This document shows positions 31,247 to 42,049 of a stretch of DNA of 64,000 nt, piece by piece. Source of the stretch: Notamacropus eugenii (lineage: Eukaryota > Chordata > Mammalia > Diprotodontia > Macropodidae); contig NC_092878.1 in NCBI RefSeq assembly GCF_028372415.1, positions 137,800,250 to 137,864,249 of the forward strand. The letters run 5' to 3'. Below the pieces are notes generated by a model, which was given only the letters and a program-made list of their open reading frames with translations, was not told the DNA's origin and did not search any database. Position 1 is the first letter of the stretch. Each line of letters begins with the position of its first letter. The position numbers and the translations under genes were made by a program.

Positions 31247-31335
31247 GAAAAGACCTTGAACCTGTGGAACCCAAGATACTTCTTCAAGAAGAGGGTATCA
31301 GTAATAGCCTTTCTGTAGGAGGGATTAGTGGCAGA
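31247..31335 (+). other. Exon-like segment of unknown gene
   Basis: A pyrimidine-rich TTTTGCTTTGCTTGTTTTC then AAAG acceptor, an 89-base segment, and a perfect AGA|GTAAGT donor. One frame is open across it (two bases plus 29 codons), reading KDLEPVEPKILLQEEGISNS then LSVGGISGR. I do not recognise the peptide. It could be an exon of a plus-strand transcript from the LAMTOR3 CpG island, a lineage-specific exon, or chance. Confidence 0.3.
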
Positions 31336-32464
31336 GTAAGTACATTTCTTTCTGCTATACTGTAGAGAATAATTCAGGTTTTGAGTTTCTGGATCTTTTA
31401 GACTCCTAATTAATTTCCGTTTCCATTCTCCCCCAGCTCCACACCATCTATCATCCGATGCCTAGGTCATTTTTCTGCTCAAACATGTCCATAATAACAC
31501 CAACTGTACAGTTTGATCCCAATCTTTACTTTCTTGCCTTATGTCAAGGGAGGTACAGAAGGTCATACACAGTCTTAGTAGGAACCAGAACTTGTGGACA
31601 TGCTGAGTTTGGGATATTGGTGGGACAAGTAGGTAAACATTCCCTCTAGGTAGCTGAAAATCTTGTTCAGGAGCTGTGCAGAAATGATAAACCATAGGCT
31701 TAGAGACAGAAGAGACCTTCCTTACAGACCATATAGTCCAACCCTCACCTTATCGCTAGAAACTGAGAACTAAGGAAGTTACAGTGCTCTCTCTAACCAC
31801 TGAGTTGAGTTGACATAATAGGTATCCACCATGGTCCCTTCCTTTCTGGCCTCTCTTGGAAGGCCCCTTCCCTCCTTGAATCTCTCAGACAGTTTTTGAC
31901 TTTGCCTGTACACTGTGACTATTGATTACCTCTTCATCCTTTAACACCCAAGTCAAGGACCACTCTCTACAAAAAGTCTTATTAATACCTATTGCTAATT
32001 ATTGCCCTTTGATTTCAAACAGTGCTTTGCTACACAAAAGGTCATACAAGCATTAAGTGACAGCACTGAGATTCTAAGCCTGCTTCTCAGACTTAAAATA
32101 CATCACTTTTCCCAAGGTACCACGGTCGGAAATGCCTACTGTCACCTAGGTAAGGAATAGCCAGTACAATTTCTATCTCTGACTCCAAATTCAATGCTTT
32201 CTCCGTACCACCACATTCTGGTGGTGATTCTCCACCAATCTTCTTAAAATCCTAAGGTGACATATTAGGACATCCTCCATGATTCCTTCCCTTAGTAGGC
32301 CTCTCTCCTTCCTTGATTCTCTCGGGTCACATCTTTGACTTTCCCAGTGCACTGTCATTTTCTAACTTGCAAATGTTTAATCTCCATTTTCGACTGTAAG
32401 TTCGATGAAGATCAGGAACATTCATTTCTCATCTTTGTTTTTATCTTGCAGGATCAAAAGATTG

Positions 32465-32620
32465 ATGGATTCAGAATTGGAAGGAATCTTACAGATCATC
32501 TGAATCAATCTCATTTTGTAGATGAGGAAACTGAGGTCCAGACGGGTTGTGACTTGTCAGAGGTCATGTAAGAAGTGGCAAAACCAGGACTGTGACTCCA
32601 AACCAAGTGCTCTTACCACT
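32465..32620 (+). repeat. MIR-like SINE fragment
   Basis: CTCATTTTGTAGATGAGGAA and CTGAGGTCCAGACGGGTTGT. Confidence 0.6.
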
Positions 32621-32801
32621 GCAATAATACTGTTTCTTTGCTTTGACCTATTATGCAACTGATTTGTGGATTGCATTCAGATTTTCTTTATGGCTTAAGT
32701 TTTGAAGTTTTAACAGCTTCTCTCTTACTTGACAAGTATTATCCCACATACCTGAAATGTCCTCTACCACTCCTGTTTTCTTCTCAATAAATAGTAAGTT
32801 T

Positions 32802-35800
32802 GGGGGGCAGAGCCAAGATGGTGGAGTAGAAAGACACACATATGCTAGCTCTTACCACACAGCCCATAAAATACCTGTAAAGAAGAACTCTCAACAAATT
32901 CTAGAGCAGCAGAAGCCACAGAACAATGGAGTGGAGGAGATTTCTATCCCAGAGTGACCTGAAAGATCAATGGGAAAGGTCTGTCGCACACAGGATGCAG
33001 AGCAGAGCCCAGCCCAGCCTTGGCCACGTGGGCACCAAGAGGAGCAGATCCAAGCAGGCTTCAGGGACAGAATCTTCAGTGGCAGCACAGATCCCTCAAC
33101 ACACAGGCTCCAAAGGTCAGTGAGTGCATCTTTTCTGCTGGCCAAGAAGGGAGCAGGGTGTCCCCATAACTCGGGCCTCCTCAGGAGGCAGCAGTAGAGG
33201 CAGCAGCGGACAAGGCTCCCAAAGCAGGCAGTAGCCTGAACCCATTGTTGAAGGTCTCATCATAAACCCCCTGAGGGAACTGAGCCCTGTATGGTGGGCC
33301 TGCCCCCACCTGAGCAGGTCATCTTAATCTCACACAGCTGATCTCAATCTTTAGGCACCCCCCCCTCCATCCCCCACCCCCCCCACCCCCCCACCCCCAC
33401 CCCTCCCCCCCACCCCCCCCCCCACCCCCGGCCTAAAGTCCCTCAGGGTTTGGAGCAGTTCATCTGAATCTCAGCCCCCAGTGCTGGCTTGGCAGAACTG
33501 GAGGTGAGGTGGTTGTGGAGAGGAAACTCAGAAGTCAAGTAACTGGCTGGGAAAATGCCCAAAAAAGGGAAAAAAAATAAGACCACAGAAGGTTACTTTC
33601 TTGGTGAACAGATGTCTCCTCCCATCCTTTCAGATGAGGAAGAACAAGGCATACTATCAGAGAAAGTCAAGGCCTCTGCCTCCAGAGGGAAATTAAATTG
33701 GGCTCAGGAAATAGAAGACCTTAAAAAACAAGTTAGCAGCTTACTAAAAGAGAACCAAAAAAATGCTGAGGAAAATAATAGCTTTAAAAAGAGGCTAACT
33801 CAATTGGAAAAAGAGGTCCAAAAAGCCAATGAGGAGAAGGAGGCTCTAAAAAGCAGAATTAGCCAAATGGAGGAGAAGGTTCAAAAGCTCACTGAACAAA
33901 ACAATTTATTGAAAGAGAGAATTGAGTTCAGGGAAATGAATGACTATGAGTTAAACCAAGCAGTTAGTATAGAAAACCAAAAATTTGAAAAAATAGAAGA
34001 TAATGTGAAACATTTCATTGGAAAAACAACTGACCTGGAAAACAGATCCAGTAGAAACAATTTAAAAATGATGGGACTACCTGAAAGCCATGATCAAAAG
34101 AAGAGCTTAGACATTATCTTCCATGAAATTATCAAGGAAAACTGTACTGATATTCTAGAACCAGAGAGCAAAATGAATATTGAAAGAATCCACTGATCAC
34201 CTCCTGAAGGAGATCCGAACAAAGAAACTCCTAGGAATATTGTGGCCAAATTTCAGAGTTCCCAGATCAAGGAGAAAATACTGCAAGCAGCTAGAAAGAA
34301 ACAATTTGAGTATTGTGGAAATACAATCAGGATAACACAGGATCTGGCAGCTTCAATATTAAGGGATCAAAGGGATATTGGAATGGGATATTTCAGAGGT
34401 CAAAGAAACTGGGATTGAAACCAAGAATCACCTACCCAGCAAATCTGAGCATATACTTCAAGGGAATAAATGGTCATTCAATGATATAGAGGACTTTCAA
34501 TCATTCATACTGAGGAAAAGACCAGATCTGTATAGAAAATTTGACTTCCCAAGACAAGAATCAAGAGAAGCATGAAAAGGTAAACAGGAAAGAAAAATCA
34601 TAAAAGACTCTCTAAAGCTGAACTGTTTACATTACTACATGGAAAGAAAATATTTATAACTCTTGAATCTTTTCTCAGTATTTGGGTAGATGGAGAAATT
34701 GTACATACACACACATGCACACACACACATACACATATATAGATAGAGAATACAGGGTGTGTTGAATCAGAAGAGATGATATCCACACACACAAAAAAAT
34801 AAAATAAAAATTAAGGGGTGGAGGAAAACACCAGGAAAAGAAAGGGAGAAAAGGAACAGGGCAGGCTATAACTCATAAAAGAGATAAGAAAAATCTTATT
34901 CAATGGAGGAGAAAAGGGAGAAGGGAAAAGGGGGAAAATGAAGCTACTCTCTCCACATGTGGCTGATGGAGGGAATAACATGCTCACTAAATTTGATATG
35001 AAAATTTATATCACACTACAGGAAAGTAGGAGAGAAGGCAACAAATAGGGTGAGGGGAATGTTAGAAGGGAGGGCAAATGGAAGAAGGGAGTGACTAAAA
35101 ATAAACACTTTCGAGAAGGGACAAGGTCAATTGTGGGGGAAAAATAAGGGGGATAGAGTAGGACAGAGGGCAATATAATTAGTATTACACAACATGATTA
35201 TTATGGAAGTCTTTTGCAAAAAAACAACACATAGTTAGTCTGTATTGAATTGCTTGCCTTCTCAGTGGGGCTGGGAAGGGGGTGGGGAGGGAGAGAAGTT
35301 GGAATTCAAAGTATTAGCAACAAATGTTGAGAATTTTTATTGCATATAATCAGGAAATAAGAAATACAGGGAATGGGGTATAGAAATTTATCTTGCCCTA
35401 AAAGAGAGAAGATAGGGATAAGGGAAGGGTGGGGTATGATAGAAGGGAGGGTACATTGAGGGAAGGAGTAATCAGAATGCAATGGAAGTGGGAGGAGGGG
35501 AGTGATGGAGAGAAAAACTGGACATGTTACAAAGTGAGGTAAAAGCAATTAGTATTAAAACAATTGGCTGAATTAATTACTGAGAATAAATCAATGACAT
35601 CTTTAGTTGGGGGAAAAGAATTTTAGTCTAAATTTCCTAGAGGAAGGCAACCTTGGGTAAAATTTGGCGTTGATGGAAAACTTAAGGTTTTAATGGTAAA
35701 TTTGATTTTATGATTGCTATTTAATCAGGAACCAGAACATGTATAGAAAGGCATGTAAGCCACTTAAGACTTGCCTCGAAAGATGTTCCTTAGCCAAAGT

Positions 35801-36544
35801 GAAACTATAATCATATTTGAAACCTGGTTATTGGAACTTGCCATTTTTAGATGCTATGGGACTATTAAATGACTGTTCTTCTGAGTCTAACTCCAGATAT
35901 CGGAAGCAAGAAAGGCAATCTGAGCTTCCAATCCATGATGCCAGTAAGCTGGTGAGATGCTGGTATGAACTGCATAAGGTGATCTCAAAGGAAGGGTGGG
36001 AGAGCAGCTGTTCAGCATGGGCTGAGGTGGGATTCTCCTGACTCAATTTCCTGGCAGACTTTAAGCCTGACTGAATGCAAGTGGACAGTCTAATCCTGCC
36101 TGGAATTTACATTAAGTTGGGGAGATATTGTATCCCTGCAATATCCCTACTTTTGGTGGCAATTTCCTATCGTCAAAAGGTTTGTAAACTTAATACCAGA
36201 GCTATTAAATTATAAATTATTGGTAGGGGAACATCCGAGGTTAAGTCTAAAATTAACCTGTTAGGCATAGGGCTTTAGACCAACAACAATAAGTTAGGGT
36301 CCTTTAATTCTTAGTAATACTGTGGAGACAACTAGGTCAAGAGCTTGTGAAGTTAGCAACATAAATGTTACTTGTGTCTCAGTTGGTTAATGTTTAAAAA
36401 AAAAAAATTCTTTTGTGGTCCATATTGTAAATGCTTTAAAAGGAAGTATCACCTGACCAAAAGTTGGAATTGTTTTATCTGTTATAAACTGTGTTAAAAA
36501 TGAAAAATAAAATTAAAATAATACTGGAAAAAATAGTAACTTCA
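32802..36544 (+). mobile_element. HAL1-like (half-L1) LINE, near full length, with target-site duplication
   Basis: A non-autonomous L1 relative that encodes only the RNA-binding ORF1 protein and must borrow L1 ORF2 to move. It begins with a marsupial L1-type leader (GGGGGCAGAGCCAAGATGGT), has a C-rich tract (33358-33430), ORF1 from 33555, and about 1.9 kb of 3' UTR ending in AAAATGAAAAATAAAATT. No reverse-transcriptase or endonuclease frame is present. It is flanked by near-identical copies of TTTTCTTCTCAATAAATA then AAGTTT at 32776-32801 and 36545-36567 (a three-base length difference). An internally deleted L1 is the alternative. Confidence 0.75.
33555..34360 (+). pseudogene. L1/HAL1 ORF1 protein, degenerate
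   Basis: The first 213 codons are open: a basic start (MPKKGKKNK), an SDEEEQG segment, then a long heptad coiled coil (about residues 50-130, for example KKQVSSLLKENQKN, LTQLEKEVQKANEEKE, ISQMEEKVQKL), and an RRM-type start at ENRSSRNNLKMMGLPE. After an in-frame TGA at 34194-34196 (context CAC TGA, consistent with decay of a CGA codon) the same frame continues with the C-terminal domain (NIVAKFQSSQIKEKILQAAR, TIRITQDLAASILRDQRD). The last part (RITYPANLSIYFKG) lies in other frames. ORF1p trimers coat L1 RNA; this copy is dead. Confidence 0.8.
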
Positions 36545-36634
36545 TTTTCTTCTCAATAAATAAGTTTCTACTATTTTCTTTCACAAAAGCTTTTCACATA
36601 GTTTAGGAGTCCATGGCCTTTTCTGAATCTGCTA

Positions 36635-36865
36635 CCATGGCTGTGTTGTTCATTTCAGTAGTGTCCAACTCTGTAATCTTATTTAGGGTTTTCTTGGCAA
36701 AGACACTTGAAAGGTTTGCCATTTCTTTCTCCAGCTCATTTTACAGATGAGGACACTGAGGCAAATAGGATTAAATGGCTTGCCAAGATTAGAATTCAGA
36801 AAGACGAGTCTTCCTGACTCCAACCCCAGTACTATGTCCACTGTGCTACCTAGTTGCCTATACAT
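36635..36865 (+). repeat. Marsupial SINE
   Basis: TGTTGTTCATTTCAGTAGTG, TTAGGGTTTTCTTGGCAAAG, TTTACAGATGAGGACACTGA and CTGTGCTACCTAGTTGCC. Confidence 0.9.
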
Positions 36866-37164
36866 CTACTCTATAGCTGAACTACCCCCTAATCCCTAAG
36901 ACATATTTAATGCATATTTAAATGCAAAAGTAAATCACGCAGAAGTCAATTTTGAGCTTACTGTTCTCAAGTCTGTTTCACTGCTAAGCTCAAAATCCCA
37001 CCTCCTGCAAGTCTGTAACTGCCCATTTGTTAGTGTTTTCCTTGCTGAAGGTTACTGCTTTGTATTTATTTTACCTGTAAGTTTTTTGTTACCCACTTTA
37101 TTTTGTATCTACTTAGCTGGATTGGAGATTAAATTTGTTCTGTCTGGCCCCAAGTATGGAGCAA

Positions 37165-38060
37165 GAAAGCATTCGATGGAATGCAGGTTCCTGTCACTGG
37201 AAGTCTTCAACTTAAAAAAGCTATAAATGGAGGAAGGGTAGGTGTATGACTGCAGATGATTGTGCACTCAGTGCAACCTCTGAAGCTGAGATGCAACAAA
37301 GTATGGATCAAGTCTCTGCTGCATGTGCTAATTTTGGCCTAACAATTACCACCAAGAAAACACAAGTGATCCATCAGCCACCACCGCATCATCCACACAT
37401 GAAACTGGCTACAGCAAATGGAAAAATTATGCTGTGGTTAAGTTCACTTACCTTGGTAGTGTACTTTCCAGGGATATACACACTGCTAATGAGGTTGACA
37501 CACGCATTGCCCAAGCTAATTCACTAATTGGGAGGCTCCAAAAAAAAGTGTGAGAGAGAAAAAGTATGAGACTAACTACCAAACTGAAGGTCTACAGAGC
37601 TGTTGTGCTGACCTCGTTGTTGTATGCCTGTGAAACCTGGACAGTCTATCAGGGCCATGCCAGCAAACTGAATCCCTTCCATTTGAGTTGTCTTAAGAAG
37701 ATTCCAAAGATCACCTGGCAGGATAAGGTACCAGACACTGAGGTCCTTTCTCAAACTAAACTGTCAAGCATTCAAACTCTGCTTCAGAGACAACTCCAAT
37801 GGGTTGGCCACATCGTTTGAATGCCAAATGTATGCTTGCCAAAAAGACTATTTTATGGAGTACACACAGGAGAAGCGTTCACATAGTGGACAGAAGAAGC
37901 AATACAAGGACAGTCTCAAGGTCTCTCCAGAACTTCAGGACTGTGTGACAGGGGAGACACTGGTAGAGGACCACTCAGCATAGCGTGCCCATATCAGTAG
38001 GTGATGTGCTCTATGAGCAAAGCAGAATTGAAAGTCAGCCAGCAACATTCAGGGAACCAC
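37165..38060 (+). mobile_element. RTE-like non-LTR retrotransposon RT fragment, broken
   Basis: Three frames together carry the second half of a reverse transcriptase and its tail. The catalytic Asp pair is in TADDCALSATSEAEMQQSMD at 37249, followed by ANFGLTITTKKTQVIHQP. Then come RLTTKLKVYRAVVLTSLLYA and CETWTVYQGHASKLN (37566 on), and WQDKVPDTEVLSQTKLSSIQ. RLFYG-type and QKKQYKDSLK-like remnants occur to about 37930. This is the RTE-style LYACETWTVY signature, not L1 or L2. The 5' half, endonuclease and 3' UTR are not recognised, and at least two frameshifts are present. Confidence 0.7.
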
Positions 38061-38179
38061 TAGCATTTCAATGTAGATTGCTAAATGGTCCAATCTTGGA
38101 TCATCTATGTGTTTCTGGTAAGTATATCACTATAACATATCTTGAATGGTTCTGAAATGAAAGTTCCCTGGTTGTTTGT

Positions 38180-39090
38180 CAAGGTCCAGTATAAATCTTA
38201 GCTACTTTCTGAAACCTTCTTTAATCACTAGCGGGATTGTTCTCCAATGCATCTTAGGTATCTTCTCTATAATATCTCCCTGGGCAATCTCCTTCACTCT
38301 TCTGAAGTGGTTACCACCTCTACAGATGACACCAAAATCCATAGCTCCAGTCGTGGCCTCTTGTGAATTACTGATCCACCTCTCTGCTTGTAGGAAATGA
38401 CTACATTGATGTCCCACCAGTATCTAAAACTCAGCATGACCACAACTTGAGTCATCATGGTCCCCATTAAATATAGCATGACCTACTGTGTTACCTACAC
38501 TATACCTACACTATAATTGGAGATTTGCTGTTTCTGCTCATGCTCAGATCTATTTCTATGATGTCAACCTCTTTTGCCTACTGCAATCCTACCTTACTTC
38601 TCTTTCAAACCCCAACTCAAAGTCTGTTTTCTATAGAAAAGCCTTGCTGACATTCCCATCCTTTCCCAATGGAGTTCATATAGTTTGCCCCACACCTAGG
38701 ACACTTGTCATGTACTACCTTCCAATATAGTTGTTTTTAGGATATCCCTCTACTGGACCAGAAACTCCCAGAGAGCAGGGACTGTTTTTGTTAAACTTTA
38801 TTTGCCACAACCACTAACATAATGCTCCACATACAAATAGATTCTTAAGAAATTTACTGGACTTGTTCAAATGCCTCTATTATCTGAACTCCATGCATAT
38901 GATGAGTGCTTGTCATTGGTCATACCACATGACCAACGAATATGCATATATGTGTTCATGCTATATCTTAAATGAATTATAAGCTCCAAGAGGGCAGTAA
39001 TTGTCCTAAATTGTGCATAATATTCAAAAGCATCTGGCACAGTATTGCTGAGGACACGAACTCTAATATTTTTGTAAAGTAAAATACGAA
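38180..39090 (+). repeat. L2 LINE fragments
   Basis: TTTCTATAGAAAAGCCTTGC, CCAGAAACTCCCAGAGAGCA then GGGACTGTTTTTG (to about 38870), and a second end ATTATAAGCTCCAAGAGGGC then ATCTGGCACAGTATTGCTGA (38960-39085). The 38180-38480 part is weaker. Confidence 0.6.
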
Positions 39091-39739
39091 ACGACAGTAC
39101 ACCCATATAGGGTCAGACAAAAGATAAAGCACATCTATTGTGGACAAGTAAACTTTTTTTTTTAATGGGCCAATGTACTAATACCCAAGTTGTCTGAAGC
39201 TCCCTGAAATCTGATGTATTTTTGATGCTGTGGACTGGGTAATTTTTGCTGGTGATTGCTTTTGCCCCTCTGGGGTTCAGATTATAAGGGAGTAGTGGGA
39301 GCTCCTGAAACCTCAAGCCTTATCTTTTTCAGGAAAACCATTACTATTGATTGTGAAGTAATTTTATTCATGGCTTCAAGAGTACAAAAGAATACTTTTC
39401 TTTTAGTCACACAGAGAAGTCCAGAGACCATCTCATATGGTAATAGAGAAGGGAGAAATGATCACAAAAATTATATTTCATGTTTGCTCTGGGTGAAGTT
39501 GTTTCAAGCACCCACATGACTGACAAATAAAGGACAGAACATTGTATACAACAGACCTTTCTGAAAGGAACTGAAGCACAGAAAGAAAACAGCTGAGCTC
39601 TCACTCGATAACCCACTACATTTGGGAAAGAGACAAGTTTCTTTTGTTTTGACCATTTGAGAAATAAGGTTCTCAAGCAGGCTATGATCTATTTACATTT
39701 AGAATATGGTTGTTTCTACTCTGTCATTTATTCCAATCC

Positions 39740-40400
39740 TTTTTCTTTCAGGGCACAACAGCACCTTTCTAATCACCCAGATCCACAACCTTTGAGTCAC
39801 TATTGACTCCTCTCTCCCTCAACCCATGAGGCTCCATACAATGCTTCTAACTCCCCATCAATCACATCAGGTCCATTCTCATGGCTTATCACTCTAGTTT
39901 GGAACCTCACCCTCTCATCTTAACTATTACATCAGCAATACTGGTTTCCCTGTTTCAGCTTCTCCCTTCTGCACACCAGTCTCCACAGAGCTGCCTGACT
40001 GATATTCCTAAAGCACAGGGATGATCATGTCAATCCTAAGTCAAAGAAAGTCTAGGGCACTGCTGGCATTTACTGCACCCTGGTTCTGATCTGCTTACTG
40101 GGGTGATATGATGCATTCTATGATTCAGCCAAATGGATCCGGTTGCTCTCTTCCCCCATGATATTCTATCCCCAATCTTTATGCCTTTGCATAAGATGTC
40201 TCACCATGCCTGGGATATAGTCCTTCCTCATCTCTACCTCTTGGAAACCCTCCCTCCAGGTACATATTTTATACATATAACACAAATTATATTTCTAAGA
40301 AAGAATGTCCTTGAGGTCAGGACTGTTTCCTATTCTTTGTAGAACCAATAACAAACATGCAGTAAGCATTTGATAAATGCTGGTGGACTGATCCAGTGAT
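39740..40400 (+). repeat. L2 LINE, long 3' region
   Basis: AGTCACTATTGACTCCTCTC, CAGAGCTGCCTGACTGATAT, ATCTTTATGCCTTTGCATAA, CCTTGAGGTCAGGACTGTTT and TAAGCATTTGATAAATGCTG give about 660 bp in L2 order. Confidence 0.75.
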
Positions 40401-40404
40401 GGAC

Positions 40405-41065
40405 AAAACACACGTTAGATCAACAAGCATGTAAATGCCTATGATCTGCTATGCCCTGGACTAGTGTTGAGGATACAAAACAGGCAAAAAACAATCCCTT
40501 TTCTCAAGGAGCTCACTGTCTAAGCAGTTAATGCAAGACAACTAGAAAGCAGGAACACTAGTAATGAAAGGGATCAGGAGATGGTTCCTGTAAGAGAAAA
40601 TACATAAACTAAAGCTTGAAGGATGCTAAGGGTTCTAAGAGTTAGTGCTATAAGGGAGATCATTTTAGGCCCGGTGAAACTGGAGAGACAATGTGGCACA
40701 GGGGAAGACCACTAGCTCTTTCCAGGGGATTGAGTCCCTTGGTTCAAATCTGCCTGATAAACCTGTGTGATCTTGGCCATAACACAATTTCCTCTAATTA
40801 GATGTGCTGAGGTTCCTCCTATCACCAGATCTGATCCTATGACTGCAAGTAGGTCCATTTAGTTAAAACTGTGTGTGTAATAGGTAGTAACATGAAGTGT
40901 CTAGAAATATAGTTTAGACTAGAGCTAGAGGGTGAAACTGTGAGGATTTTGTACTTTTTCAGACAACAGGAGGTCAGTCAGAGTGGGATATGATCAGGCC
41001 TGTGCTTTAGAACAATGATTTTGGCAGCCATGTGAAGGATTTTAGGAGAACCTAAAAGAACAAAA
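40405..41065 (-). repeat. L2 LINE, opposite strand, interrupted by a SINE
   Basis: A reversed L2: TTCTCAAGGAGCTCACTGTC, CTAAAGCTTGAAGGATGCTA, then (after about 40680-40915, a tRNA-type SINE with GGTTCAAATCTGCCTGATAA) TATGATCAGGCCTGTGCTTT and TTTTGGCAGCCATGTGAAGG. Confidence 0.65.
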
Positions 41066-41069
41066 AATT

Positions 41070-42020
41070 ATTATGGTGCATAAATGCTGGAATCATAAAT
41101 GCCCATTTCTTTGTGTATGTGTGTATATATACAAACATATGAATGTGTCACAATCATAGTAAGACCTGATATATACCTGGCATTTTCAGCACTGGTTAAC
41201 CTGTCAAGTGTCCAACACAAAACTTCATTTCAGCTTTGGATAGTCAACAAGAATACAGGACCCTCCAGGTCAATGCTAAGAATCAGGATTGTTTTTAGAA
41301 ATGGCCTTCTGAAAACAAAACCATGAAAAACAAAAGCAAACAAAAAACGAGACTAACCTCTGAGCCCCGTACGAGGGACTGAGACAACTCTGAGGTCTGC
41401 AACCTAGCGGAAGCTATAAGGTTTATCCCTGATTGTGCAGTTGTGCTATTATAAGTGGCACTTATATCTTCTTCACAAAAAGTGTTACTACAGTGACTCA
41501 TTATTATTCTCTTGGAAAAAAAAAAGATTCATGAAAAGGCTTAGAATTCATTTCACAAGATTTCAGGTAGGTAGGAAAGGCTTCAAATGTGGTCATTTTC
41601 AAAGGAACTTTACTTAACTATTTGCTTTCTCAGGTCCAGCCTATTTATCAGAAGGATGAAATTATTAAGCAGTACTTTAAAAGACTGCAAAGTACTTTCT
41701 TCACAATGACCTGTGAGGCAGGTGGTGGGTGATAAATTTTCATGGAACAAAGGAAAATACAAAATGACCCTCAGTTTTATGTAGCTCTCTTCCAATTCTG
41801 TGGTGATGGTGGAGGGACTGCAGGAAGGCCAGGAATCATAAGAACCAACAAACGTTTTAAGTGAATTTGTATTGTAATCTTTTGCAGGGAGAATAATGTA
41901 TTTCAATTTGTTCCCACCTTGTAAGACATGAAAACTAGGAACTGAAAAACAAATTTATCACAAAGCATTCAACAGAATTTACAAGTTTACAAAAGTAAAA
42001 TCAAATGCCATTTCTTTAAC
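41070..42020. other. Region 3' of DNAJB14, nothing recognised
   Basis: AT-rich intergenic sequence between an L2 copy and the likely DNAJB14 poly(A) site. Confidence 0.45.
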
Positions 42021-42049
42021 ACAGTTCTCACACTGAAAATAATTTTATT
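42020..42049 (-). terminator. DNAJB14: Candidate distal DNAJB14 poly(A) signal
   Basis: AATAAA on the minus strand at 42049-42044 is followed by TCAGTGTGAGAACTGTGTT, a GU-rich element. Other AATAAA strings upstream in the UTR (for example near 43260) could give shorter forms. Confidence 0.5.
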
